Below, piece by piece: positions 1-10,000 of a stretch of DNA of 19,718 bases (positions are counted from its first letter, which is position 1; the number at the start of each line of letters is the position of its first letter). Under the pieces are notes generated by a model, which saw only the letters and a program-made list of their open reading frames with translations, did not search any database and was not told where the DNA came from. Where the stretch lies: positions 1 through 19,718 of the forward strand of contig JANBPU010000285.1 of the NCBI GenBank assembly GCA_027575805.1, given 5' to 3'. A program made the position numbers and the translations under genes. This stretch comes from Mycoemilia scoparia. Lineage: Eukaryota > Kickxellomycota > Kickxellomycetes > Kickxellales > Kickxellaceae.

Positions 1-78
1 CTTCATTTTTATTACTTATTAAGCCCAAAAGTACCTGGGCCTCTTATAGGTATAAAAATAAAAAGTGGAGAAGAGATA

Positions 79-169
79 CCGAGAATAGCTCAGTTGGTAG
101 TAGCGGCTGACTGTAGAGTGTGTTTCATCAGTAATCAGCAGGTCCCTGGTTCAAATCCGGGTTCTCGGA
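79..169 (+). tRNA. tRNA-Tyr (anticodon GUA), with intron
   Basis: A full cloverleaf folds here. The acceptor stem pairs CCGAGAA (79-85) with TTCTCGG (162-168). The D arm starts at 88. The anticodon stem pairs GCTGA (106-110) with TCAGC (135-139), and the T arm is CCTGG/CCGGG around TTCAAAT. The internal A box (TAGCTCAGTTGGTAG) and B box (GGTTCAAATCC) for RNA polymerase III are intact. The anticodon GTA is at 113-115. A 17-nt intron, about 117-133, interrupts the loop just after position 37, the canonical place for nuclear tRNA-Tyr introns removed by the tRNA splicing endonuclease. CCA is not encoded, as expected for a eukaryotic gene. Confidence 0.95.
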
Positions 170-171
170 TC

Positions 172-178
172 TTTTTTT
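172..178 (+). terminator. RNA polymerase III oligo-T terminator
   Basis: A run of seven T residues begins three bases after the tRNA discriminator base, the usual Pol III stop signal for the tRNA-Tyr gene. Confidence 0.85.
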
Positions 179-338
179 ATGATAAATTTATAAATTCTCT
201 CTTTTAAGAGAGTTGACCATAGTAAGAATTTTCGTCACTTTATAGATTTAAACCTCAAAAGAATATCATTATAATTTTGTATTTAAAATAGTATCTACTA
301 CTCAAATTGAAAAGAAAATTAAAGAAAAGGCAAAAGAT

Positions 339-686
339 TTAAGAATTAGGTCCAGGAATATATGTAGCATATCCATGCATAGGCATTTGTTCAACTGGAG
401 GACAAGATGCACCATCAGGAAGTGGACTTTTCTCATTAATACTATAACTATAGTTGTTGCTACATTTAAAGAACGTAGGATGTCCATTAGTGTCTGTGAC
501 ACAGTAAAAGTCATTTGGGACACATGAGGATGGAAGATCGGCAGGAAGGTGATCTTGACTTAGTGTGATGTTATGGGGTGTAGGGGAAGCAAATGCTGTA
601 TCATGGTTTATCCATGGAGAATGAAGTAGTCCAATGATAACTGTCATAGATACTATTGCTGAAAGGTGTTTAAAGAAGAAAGTCAT
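339..686 (-). CDS. small secreted four-cysteine protein, possibly carbohydrate-binding (CBM19-like)
   Basis: Predicted 115-aa protein with an ATG start at 684-686 and no intron needed. Residues 1-33 form a signal peptide (hydrophobic stretch about 10-22, likely cleavage near AFA/SPTP), so the product should enter the secretory pathway. The mature part has exactly four cysteines (C55, C62, C75, C95) and two N-glycosylation sequons (N39, N78). The spacing, an FFKC block and a closing DGASC resemble the small disulfide domain of fungal chitin-binding modules such as CBM19, whose members often end in G-T-x-C. That family link is inferred from the pattern only. No catalytic domain is attached, so an apoplastic or cell-wall binding role, or an effector-like role, is possible but unproven. 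Confidence 0.6.
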   Translation of the reverse strand: MTFFFKHLSAIVSMTVIIGLLHSPWINHDTAFASPTPHNITLSQDHLPADLPSSCVPNDFYCVTDTNGHPTFFKCSNNYSYSINEKSPLPDGASCPPVEQMPMHGYATYIPGPNS

Positions 687-738
687 AATAATAATAATGG
701 TACTTTGTTGGAACTTCTATATAATTATAAAAATGTGT

Positions 739-763
739 TTTAGTTTAGTTTAGTTTAGTTTAG
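739..763. repeat. (TTTAG)5 pentanucleotide repeat
   Basis: Five perfect tandem copies of TTTAG. It lies upstream of the minus-strand secreted-protein gene and is a simple sequence repeat. Confidence 0.9.
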
Positions 764-1457
764 TAGAGATTTTAAAGACAATTGTAATATATTGAAATGT
801 ATTATATTTTGTTTGAGGTTTTTTTACCAGCTACTCGTTTATATATATATAGATATATATATATGTGTGTAATTTTATGTGTCAGAAATTATTAAAGAAA
901 CGGTTTATAATGCTTAATTTACTTGAAAAATGCAAAAGAGAAAGAAAGACTATGCGAACATGCCATGGAAACACAGAGCAAAGTGGAACCACCTTTTATT
1001 TTCAAAACAACCACCCTTCTGTCTCCCCCAAGCCATAAGCACATACACATACACAAATATGTGTTCATCTAATACTTTCAAATATCGTGTTGTGCTTTAT
1101 CAAAGTCTTCGTGCTTCTATAACCCACACACTCACGTCTTTGTAAAGAATAGTATAGTGTTGAAAGGATTTATGGTTAAGCACTGTTTCCCTTAACTTTA
1201 TGGTCACATTAATAAAGAAAATCTTTAGTTTCAACACAATCGTATGGATGATAACCTTTCAATGAGATACCCTTCAACCAAAAAGAATCTGCGCGATTGT
1301 TTTGATTCCACAAGACACAAACTTTTGAATACATTGAAAATAAAACAAATAACTAGTCTTTCTTTGCCTTTTGCTCTCTATTGTTGTTGCTGCTACTAAA
1401 AGTTTGGGTTATTATTTTTGTAATTGAGAAATTTAGTTTTTGCTATATACATACATA

Positions 1458-1595
1458 TATATGGTAAGATTCCACTTGAGATCAAGCATATTGTGACAGA
1501 AATGAACCTTCGTATTTTGGCCCAATCATCAATTATTCTATATGCAACTCTGAGGGACCCATTTTCCCTAAGGCCTTGTAAAATATGACCATATA
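1458..1595 (+). mobile_element. family 2 MITE-like element, copy 1
   Basis: A 138-bp element bounded by imperfect inverted repeats: left TATATGGTAAGATTCCAC, and the right end, read on the other strand, TATATGGTCATATTTTAC. The interior (TATTTTGGCCCAATCA, then GAGGGA, then CCTAAGGCCTTGT) recurs in the same order and orientation at 18985-19124, over 17 kb away. It has no coding capacity. A TA target duplication is plausible but cannot be separated from the TA-rich ends. It is typical of a non-autonomous DNA transposon. Confidence 0.75.
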
Positions 1596-2046
1596 AATAT
1601 AAGTATATAAATTCATCAACCAACCAAACTATCCTTTATCAGAATTCGACATAATAACCACAAAAATAAGTTTTAGAATTATATCCCTCAATCTTAATAC
1701 TGGATCATGCCATGTTTTCCATAAAGCTATATAACACAATGTCCCTTAAAACGTGACTTATCTTATCTTTTAGAGATAGGAGTGTATTTAAAAATAGTTG
1801 CAATCCACTAATAATAACAACAACAATATCTGCAACATAAGCATTAACCGTAACAATCGAAAATACATTTTAGGCAATACATATCTTACAAGCCACTGTA
1901 AATCTCTAGTTATTGTTGCCTTAAAGGAGTTGGGGAGGGGTACAGAGCAAAGTAAAGCAGAGTAGAGGAGATAGAGAGTAAAAATAAGCCGAATATACAG
2001 TTTAGTGCATTATAGTGCAATGTTGTAATATTTACAAGTTTAGTAA

Positions 2047-2092
<46 letters not shown>
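2047..2092. repeat. (TAG)n trinucleotide microsatellite
   Basis: About 15 near-perfect TAG/GTA units. On the minus strand it reads as a Thr run, but that frame has no other protein character. It lies about 30 bp upstream of the TATA box of the 2217 gene. Confidence 0.9.
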
Positions 2093-2122
2093 TGTAGTTA
2101 ACATACAACAGCCATAAAGTCA

Positions 2123-2131
2123 TATATAAAT
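2123..2131 (+). promoter_or_regulatory. TATA box for the 54-aa peptide gene
   Basis: TATATAAAT lies 94 bp upstream of the ATG at 2217, in a suitable position for a core promoter with a short 5' leader. Confidence 0.5.
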
Positions 2132-2216
2132 ATCCCACGTATATCCATAGCAATTCTATCTTTACATTTGGATTACTAAATTATAAGCCTTTTTATTCCT
2201 CTTTTTCTATTACATA

Positions 2217-2381
2217 ATGTTCTACCAGCTCAAATCATTCGTCGGCCTCGTTTTTATCGTCTCTGTCTTGGTTTCCGTGTCATCTTCAACCCCACTCCCA
2301 GGCTCCGGTCCTAATGACGGCAAAGATGGTCTTCAGACAGGCAATATTGCTGGTCCTAGAGTTCGTCCTTCCAAACCATGA
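2217..2381 (+). CDS. 54-aa secreted peptide
   Basis: Short frame from ATG 2217 to TGA 2379-2381. Residues 1-24 form a clear signal peptide: a Lys at position 6, then a hydrophobic core FVGLVFIVSVLVSV, then a small-residue region SSSTP. The mature peptide would be about 30 residues, rich in Gly/Pro, with no cysteine and a basic tail (AGPRVRPSKP). Nearly all codons in the signal region end in C or are otherwise favoured, unlike the surrounding AT-rich DNA, which supports real and perhaps high expression. A TATA box sits just upstream. I do not recognise the family. It could be a secreted signalling, surface or effector peptide; the function is unknown. Confidence 0.6.
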   Translation: MFYQLKSFVGLVFIVSVLVSVSSSTPLPGSGPNDGKDGLQTGNIAGPRVRPSKP

Positions 2382-2690
2382 GTAGTAGTTTAGTTAAATA
2401 GATGAGCTGAGAAAGAGGATACATTAGTCTACAGGCTCGAAGAGGATTTCAATCACGATGACACTTGGGAATGTTTGCTATTTGATAATCAAACCAATTG
2501 AGAGAGCTACTCAGAAAACATGGAATTATATGTGATGGAGGGAGAGATAGACTAATAGCAATCCGGTTTTAATGGACTGTTTATCTATATTTAATTTGTA
2601 ATAAACATTAACACAAGAATATATACACCAGAAAAAAATCTGGACTGCTATTGTTATAACTCTTTTAGAGTACATTGACAATTTGCATGT

Positions 2691-2794
2691 ATGGACTATA
2701 ATTTTTGAAGGGTGAAAGTTTACTAGTAAAACTAGACATCCGCTTGGCTGTGAATGCCCCTATAAATATTCACTCTTCAAAAATTATGATCCAT
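2691..2794 (+). mobile_element. family 1 MITE-like element, copy A
   Basis: A 104-bp element. Its core inverted repeats are ATAATTTTTGAAGGGTGAA (2698-2716) and TTCACTCTTCAAAAATTAT (2769-2787), which match at 18 of 19 positions. The match extends outward through ATGGA-like ends, with GATCCAT on the right. A 22-nt internal block at 2712-2733 is identical to 13496-13517 in copy D. It carries the family core, a CTTGGCTGTGAAT block followed by CCCCTATAA. Confidence 0.85.
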
Positions 2795-2920
2795 GTGTTG
2801 AGTATTATGCAAGCACAGCCACTCTTTTCCCATTATTTTTTTTGTAAATTTCGGAAAAATAAATTTCTAAATAAATAACATTGTTATTCTACAACAATAA
2901 ATCAATAAAGGCGTGCAAAA

Positions 2921-2938
2921 AGAGAGAGAGAGAGAGAG
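2921..2938. repeat. (AG)9 dinucleotide microsatellite
   Basis: Nine uninterrupted AG units, in the 3' flank of lipoyl synthase. Confidence 0.9.
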
Positions 2939-3164
2939 GAGATATTTAATCAAACTCGAAAATACATAGTAAAAATAGAAAAAGACAAAAACATAAAAGG
3001 TTCTGGATATATGGAAATAAAGAAATATATGTGCGAATACCACAAGGAGGAGGAAGAGCAGCAGCAGCATCAACAACAGATGCTAACTAACAACGAATTA
3101 ACAAACTGTCAGTTATACGAAAAAAAACACAGATATTTTAGATATATATAACTATTAAAACAGC

Positions 3165-4636
3165 TTAAATGCTGGTAGATGTTTCTTTTACGACATTTGG
3201 TGAAGTAGTATTCTGGCCTTGAATAGTAATAGTATCAGCCACACCAGCCTGTTGTTGCTGTTGACTCTTGAGTGCACTAGCCTCAGCCCGTTTCTGCAAA
3301 ATATTCTTAATAAAGAATTCGCCGGCCTTATACGACGATCTAACCAAAGGCCCACTAGCAGCATACAAAAATCCCAGCTCTTTGCCAACTTCTTCCCAAT
3401 GCTTATATTTCTCCGGAGTAATATACTCATGAACCTTCATATGTCTCTTTGTCGGCTGCATATACTGTCCCAGCGTCACAATATCAACATTGGCCGCCCT
3501 CAAATCCTTCAAAGTCTGCAACACTTCGTCATCCTTCTCACCAACTCCCAACATAATAGAGCTCTTTGTCAACAGACTGGGCCTACACTTCTTGGCATAT
3601 TCCAACGTATGCATTGATTGCTTATATCCAGCCCGATGGTCACGCACATAGCGTTGCAAATTCTCAACCGTCTCGATATTATGGGCAAACACGTCTAATC
3701 CAGAAACCGCAACCTGGTTAATAAGTTCATCACGACCCTGGAAATCTGGTGCCAATGTTTCTACCATCATCTGGGGTGCTCTGGCTTTAACTTCCGTAAC
3801 GGTCTTGGCAAAATGCCCAGCACCGAGATCAGCCAAATCGTCACGATCAACTGACGTGATTACGACATAATCAAGGCCCCAGGTGGCCAGGGCTTTTGCT
3901 ACATTGACGGGCTCGTTGGGATCGAGGGCCGCGGGAGTGCGGCTGGTTTTGACGGCACAGAACCGACATCCACGAGTACACGTGTCGCCCATAATCATAA
4001 TGGTGGCTGTGGCCGTACGGTGCTCACCTCCTCCCCAGCATTCGCCGATGTTGGGGCATCGGGCTTCTTCGCATACGGTGTGGAGGTTAAGCCCGCGCAG
4101 GGTTTTGCGGATTGAATTGACATTGTTGCCGACGGGGATATCGGTCTTGAGCCATTCGGGGAGTCTGACGCGGCCCTTGGGGGTCATTCTTTGCATGACT
4201 TGGGCGGTTGTCATGGGCTCCTTGGTGCCAACAACAAAGTCTTCGAAATCAGGGCCGCCGGCCAGCTTTTTGCTAAACTGTGATCTTCTGGTGCCATTGA
4301 CTTTTTCATTGGCGGTGCCAGTAGGAGTGGTTGGCTCGCCAGTTTCGGTGGCCAAAGTACGTTTCTGTTGGATACTGCAAGCAGTCTTTATATATATATA
4401 TATATGTATGTGTGTGTTAAATATAAGGTGGTATCAGATTCGGTATTGTAAAAGAAAAGTAGTGCATATATTGCGTTGTTGCTATGTAGAAAAGATCTGT
4501 TATGTTATGTTACCTTTGCTAGAGAAGCGCTGGTGCTGCTGCCAAAAGAACTACCAACAACAAAACTACTTTTGGTCGAATTGGGAATTGCCAAGCGGCG
4601 ATTGACCGAAGGGATTATAGATTTCGTAGCCAACAT
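3165..4636 (-). CDS. LIP5: lipoyl synthase, mitochondrial (two exons)
   Basis: Radical-SAM enzyme that inserts two sulfurs into octanoyl groups on mitochondrial lipoyl proteins (PDH E2, KGDH E2, glycine cleavage H). Spliced model: exon 1 at 4636-4514, intron 4513-4365 (GTAACA...CAACAG, 149 nt), exon 2 at 4364-3165, giving 440 aa. Phase 0 is kept across the junction. Exon 1 gives a 41-aa start ([14 protein letters not shown]...) rich in Arg/Ser/Thr with no acidic residues, a mitochondrial targeting signal. The auxiliary 4Fe-4S motif CX4CX5C is C139, C144, C150. The radical-SAM motif CX3CX2C is C170, C174, C177. The conserved C-terminal RSSY is at 383-386. A Q-rich tail follows, with five Gln in a row. 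The open frame alone would start at a TTG (4355), so the spliced ATG at 4634-4636 is preferred. LIP5 is the yeast name; lipA is the bacterial equivalent. Confidence 0.95.
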
Positions 4637-5739
4637 TCTAGTCGTTGCTGGGAAAAGTAAAGAAACAAAATTATAAGTGTAGTATAAAGACAGAGAGAGG
4701 AAAGAAGGAGGGGAGAGCCAAAAAACTAGGAGCTGATCAGACTAAAGTAAAAAAGTAAAGTGCGTTTAAACCACCGAGTCGACCACACAATAAGCTTGCT
4801 GCTTGTCCCAGTGATGTTGGCGAGGTGATATGTGCGGTTCTGCAAAGTGCGGTGGTATTTTTATATCAAAGCGCGCCTGTGTGGCTATAATATCCCAAGC
4901 GCCTGTCATCACATTTCTGTTCTGTCTCTCCCGCATCACCCTGTGCTTTTTTGCTCTACCACCATGGCCATCACATATGTGTCTCTGCCTAGCTTGGTTT
5001 AGCTCTATCCCTTTGGCTATAGAAAGAGAGCGGGCAAAAAACTCGTTGTGTTTATTTGATCTCCAACCGTCCTCTCTTTCTCTCTCCCACTCCTGTAACC
5101 AACCACTAACCAACCAGCCATTTTTGGATTCTATAAACCTCCGCTGGATTGATCTAATCACAGTAGCCACATAATCCCATGGATCGGATTTTCCTTTTGT
5201 TTGACCCGCCCCCCCTTTTCAATGCTGCCCCCTCATTTTTCATGTGCAATCTCAGAGGCAATGTTCGATGGATGAGTTTGGAGAGCTTAAAATATTGACT
5301 TTATAAGGCTTGCTATAGCAACCAACGCACTGATATTTAATTCTACCTCACTTCTGTGGAGTGGTGAGCAACATGACTGGTAATGATAATGTGTGTGTGT
5401 GCCTGACAATTGGCTTTTTGATGTAGTCTTTGAACAATATCTTTGCAAAAAAGGTTATATCGCCAACCATCAATTATTATATATCCGTGTAAAAAGGAAC
5501 TCTTTGATGCAGGTGAGTATATTTCTCTTGCTTTTTTAATTTAAAGCCTAATAGCAATGATGATGGTGGTCATTGCCATTTTAAGAGAAGCTTGCGTATA
5601 AAAAAAGACCTTTTGATTTGAAATAGTTGATGTGATATACCATGACAAAGCTCACAACTTGTATAATTTATATTCTGTGATATATAAAATTATATTTTTT
5701 TATAGAAGCAGTATGTGGTATTTAGTTACAAATTAGACA

Positions 5740-5846
5740 AATAGGAGATTATTTTTGAAGGACTAGTTACTCATTTGGCTGTGATTGGCCCTATAATAAT
5801 TGGCGGCTACCAAAAGGTACCTTTCAAATATTATTATTACCCAAAT
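5740..5846 (+). mobile_element. family 1 MITE-like element, copy B
   Basis: About 107 bp. It has the family core in order: TTATTTTTGAAGGACTAGTT, then CATTTGGCTGTGATTGGCCC, then TATAAT, and a right end CTTTCAAATATTATTATTACC that is an imperfect inverse of the left. It is more diverged at the right end than copies A and D. Boundaries are approximate. Confidence 0.7.
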
Positions 5847-6902
5847 TTGGTAAAATTCTACATCAATTCAAGTAATAATAACAATAATAATAATGAGAAT
5901 ATATTTTCTAAATTACTACCAAATCAACGCGATTATTAGTATAGTGAATGAAAACCTCAATGGCAATGAACTTTTATGATATAAAAAGGCTTCAAAGAAT
6001 TACGACAGTCCTCGTCATCACCCATTGTTGACCACAAAGTCTCATAAACATTGGCAAGGGCTTATACACGCTCATTCTCATATTTTCAACTTCCCAAAAT
6101 ATAGAGAAAGTGGAAAGGAGTGAGCTTGCAACAAATGAGTTTGTACTATTGTTATGTGGTATATGTCTTTCGATCCACTACCCTTTGTCCTCCTCTTCCA
6201 TCACTTCTTCTTGAAAGCCAATTCAATGACAGCAATAAATTGGCATAATGATGCCTGACATTGTTTGCTGCTAGGCTGGTGAAGATGAAAACGAAGGTGG
6301 CCGACCAACTAAATAAAATAAGCTCCGATTTTATCATCATCATTATTATTACTCTGTTTGTTTCATCGCTCTAACAGTTGAAAAAAGCTACCAAAACCAT
6401 GTCCACGTCTTGGCTCTAGATTTTACATTTTCTCTCTCTTCCACTTCCTTCACCTTCTCTTCCTACATACAAACATAGCCTAACCAATTGCAGTTGCAGT
6501 TTCTCTAGAGCTAATCCTTGCTGATACTCTCCACATTAATACTTGCTAGCTTTAGTCCTTTTCTTCTTGAATTTTTAGCTGCCTCCAAATCTCAACTATA
6601 TTGGCCTCATACAACCACACACACACACACACACAGTACGTTCACGCTCTGGTTTTGTCTTCGCAGAATTTACTTGGGGTTTTATAGATATAAATACCAC
6701 CACCCAAAGTCTTTTCCTCCATTGATATTATTGTATTTCCCATCTTTATATTTTTTCTACTTTTCGTTAGATTGTACTAATCAATTAACTTTGTTTTTCT
6801 CTTAAGCCCTTCTCTTTCTTAGATACACATAGAGATTATACCATAGTCACAAGCAGTAACCTACTATCGTTACCACTGCCACTATTCCGATCACCTTAGA
6901 AT

Positions 6903-6910
6903 TATAAATA
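6903..6910 (+). promoter_or_regulatory. possible TATA box for the RRM gene
   Basis: TATAAATA lies 124 bp upstream of the ATG at 7034, inside an otherwise pyrimidine-rich leader. Confidence 0.4.
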
Positions 6911-7033
6911 GACAATCCTCTCCAGAAGATAATTAGCTAGAGCTATTTCTTCTTCTGTCTTCAACATTTACACATCGACCCAGCCACTGCTCTCTTATCT
7001 TCTCTGCCCGCTAGCCCGCCAACAATAACAGTA

Positions 7034-10000
7034 ATGGGTTGCTACGCCAAAAAAGGAAACTTTAAGGAAACCACTACGACCAAAGTTTCTCCCAAAAGTT
7101 CCATCGCCAGAAAAACACTCATCACCACCCCTCATCACAAAAACAACAACAACAATAATCATAGCTACAAAGATGGCGGCTGCCAACATAGTGACAATGG
7201 AGATCATAAAGAAGATTATGGCGGTGGCGGTTCTAGGAACACACCAAAAAAAGAAAGCAGCAAAGTCAATTATTCGATAACAAACCCTGATCCTGTTGTT
7301 CCTAAACTCTCATCTTCAGCTGCCACCCCAGGAACTACTACCATTATACCATGTTTGAAAGGCACTGCTGCTGGCACCGCAACACAAAAAAGTAAGTACT
7401 AGTGTGGTTGTTGTTGCAACCTACTATATGCACATATCTCTATAGCCCACAAAACATTTGTAGTAGTATGCTCTAAACTGAACTTCGTTCATCACATCCA
7501 CTATTACACTTTATAGCTGGTGTTGCTATTCAAACTAGCAAAACTATTGATGTTGATCATGACGACGACAGTCGATCAAGTAAACTCAAAAATCCCAAGA
7601 ACGGTGACGACAACGCCAATAATAATAATAATAATAATAATAATAGTAATAATATCGACATTATTAAAACCAATATCTCCCCAAACATTATCGATACTAC
7701 AACCCCTGCAGACAATAGCAGCAGCAGCAGTGACAGTGACGAAGAAAAAGGTCATCCGGAAGCTTGTATTTTTATTGGCAGGTAAATAATAAACTCTTTA
7801 TTGATTTTCTTGTAGGACATGTTGTGAGTGTATTATGTCGTATTTATGAACTCATTTGTCTCCTCGGCTACTACTACTACTACTACTGCTGCATTATATG
7901 TGTGTTATATATTTTAAAATTACCAAAAATCACTACTGTTGTTTATTATTATTATTATGCAATAATCCTACCATTTCACTTTTCCTCCACCTGATCTCAC
8001 TAAATTATGGATGTTATGTAGTTTGCTCGCAACTTGTTCTGATTCCGAGCTAGAATGTGGCGTCAGGCAGGAATTTGGTAAATTTGGGCCAATCATTCAA
8101 GTCAAGATACTTCGAAATGAGATTACTAAACCATATGGATTTGTGCAATTCAAGGCAAGTAGTAGAAATCCTCTGGTCATACAATCATCATATATAATAT
8201 TATCAACTGACAAGCCCTTGACTTTATATAAATACATACATATATATGTATATATATGTTTATTTAGTATGTAAAAGATGCCAACAAGATACTTGAAAAT
8301 CTAGAATCAATCAAAATAAAGGTATATGATCGTGAAGTCAGGATTGAACCTGCTCATGGACAGCGGTCACTGTATATCACAAGGATCAACACAGCAACAT
8401 CCCTCGGAGATATACTGGATGTTTTGAAGGAGTTTGGAAAGATCGAGGATTCGGAGTTGTTGGACAATGATAAAATTAGTGATCATGGCGGGCAAGCGTT
8501 TATTGTAAAGTATCGTCATCGAGATGATGCAATGAAGGCGCTTAAAGAAGTTAAGGAAAGGACTGGCGGATGGGTAGCACGAAAGGCAGATTCTATATCA
8601 GCAGCAGCAGTAGCAGCAACTGGTGGTGGTATTTATAATGCGAGTAATTGCGATCAAAGTGGTGGTGGTGGTAGTAGTAGTAGTAGTGGTAGTAGTAGCG
8701 GTTGTGGTAATGATTTAGGGTATCAGAGACGAAGAAGATATTCGCTTGGGATAGCAAATGACCATCATCACGACTATTATAATCGACATCCTTCGTATAG
8801 TGGCTCTAAACAGTTTCGACCATACCAACCAATAAAGCAGCAGCAGCAGCACCAAAATACTCGCCGAACTTCGTCAGCAACTATCGCTAAGATGACCCGA
8901 AGGAATAGCACTAATATTGACGCTGCTTCTGCAACATCCCAAGGCTATTGGCCATACTATTATCAGGGTGGTAGCTATAATACCAGGAACGCTGTTCAGA
9001 GCGGCGGACTGAATATATGTGACATGACAACCGTGTTTGTTGGCCAAATCAATCCCAGCAAAGCCACCAAAACCAGCATCAGAAACCACTTTGAAATTTA
9101 TGGAGAAATCGAGTCTATTAACGTCCAGGAGAGTGACATTCAGTTTTCGCCTCCATCTCTGTGGGCGATTATCAAATACAAAGAGGTTATTAGCGCGGTT
9201 CGGGCTATAAAGCATGAAAATAATAAGTCGTGGTATGGCCGGAACTTAAAGGTGGATTTTAAGCGGCCACCTCCAGCGAACAAATCGGGTATGTGGCGAT
9301 CTAGCAGTGGCGGATATCATTATCAAAGCAGTAGTGGTAAATATTATTACCATCCACAAAACTATCAGTGTGATCTTGCTGCAGCATCAGCAATGTTTCG
9401 TCGAGGGTCAACTGGAACCATGTATCCATACACGGCGTATCATCCGCATTATGCTGCTGGTACTGGGTTTGGTGGAGGTGGAGGTGGAGGTAATAGTCAT
9501 CGAATTGGATTGCCTTATTATGGATATAGCAAAGCGGCTGCAAGTAATGGAGCAACCAGTGATAAGGATGAACAGCCTACCAATAGTATAACCGAGAAAG
9601 AACATACAGGCAATGATGATGGTGGTGGTGGTGGTGGTGATAATGATAAAGGAAAGAACAATCATCGCTTCATTGAGATATCTGAAAATACGAGCGAGGG
9701 TTCAAACGATTCCATCAGAAATGCCGATCAAGGTCATAGCGATGACAACAAGCCTGTTCAAGCCGAGAATACTTCTGATAGTATGTCTTTTAGCACTGAC
9801 GAACATATCAACGAGCCCACATATCCTACTCTACAAACGACCTTCTTTCCGGACTATAGCGCTCAATATCCATACCCCGCCCAGGATCCTGGTAATGCTG
9901 CTAATACTGCTAATACGGTGAATCAAATTCCTTATATTCAACAGCCACACCTTTATTGGAATCCATACTACTATAATAGTTATTATAATACTGCTGCGAT

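Larger units (their letters stand above)
687..2216. other. intergenic region with repeats, no gene recognised
   Basis: About 1.5 kb of AT-rich DNA between two divergently transcribed secreted-protein genes. It holds a (TTTAG)5 tract, a TA-rich tract near 839-866, one family 2 MITE-like element, a long (TAG)n microsatellite and a TATA box for the 2217 gene. Short open frames in it lack coding character. Confidence 0.7.
2382..3164. other. intergenic region with a MITE and a microsatellite
   Basis: About 0.8 kb between the 3' ends of the converging 54-aa peptide and lipoyl synthase genes. It contains family 1 element copy A and an (AG)9 microsatellite. No coding region is recognised; the open frame at 2867-3076 is low-complexity. 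Confidence 0.7.
4637..7033. other. 2.4-kb divergent intergenic region
   Basis: Separates divergently transcribed lipoyl synthase and the RRM gene, so it should hold both promoters. It contains family 1 element copy B, an AAT-rich tract near 5870-5894, an (AC)n tract near 6615-6635 and a long C/T-rich stretch from about 6410 to 7010, which looks like promoter and 5' leader of the RRM gene. Overlapping open frames at 4766-5174 on both strands are not convincing genes: the minus one begins at GTG and has no early ATG. Confidence 0.65.

Noticed and set aside
930..1145. 71-aa plus-strand frame
   Set aside because: No signal peptide, domain or coding bias; probably chance.
1396..1623. 75-aa minus-strand frame
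   Set aside because: It covers the family 2 MITE-like copy and has no homologous frame in the second copy.
1910..2104. 64-aa frame starting with a long Thr run
   Set aside because: The Thr run is only the (TAG)n microsatellite read on the minus strand.
2691..2794. Family 1 repeats as snoRNA or tRNA-derived SINE
   Set aside because: No C/D or H/ACA boxes and no Pol III A and B boxes; the inverted ends fit a DNA transposon derivative better.
2795..2821. 12-nt match between the region after copy A (inverted) and 12760-12771 (TGGCTGTGCTTG)
   Set aside because: Too short and without flanking similarity; likely chance.
3883..4605. 240-aa open frame opposite lipoyl synthase
   Set aside because: It is the antisense shadow of a strongly conserved enzyme and its upstream intron; no independent features.
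4766..5174. Overlapping 114-134 aa open frames on both strands upstream of lipoyl synthase
   Set aside because: The minus frame begins at GTG and lacks an early ATG, both have low-complexity Ser/Leu or Arg/Glu composition, and neither shows a domain. They lie in promoter DNA.
5179..5298. 39-codon ATG frame just after 5178
   Set aside because: Proline/Phe-rich from C and T runs, no signal peptide and no promoter; not supportable.
7034..7055. N-myristoylation signal from the MGC start of the RRM protein
   Set aside because: Lys at position 6 does not fit the usual consensus, and a membrane anchor is unlikely for this protein type.
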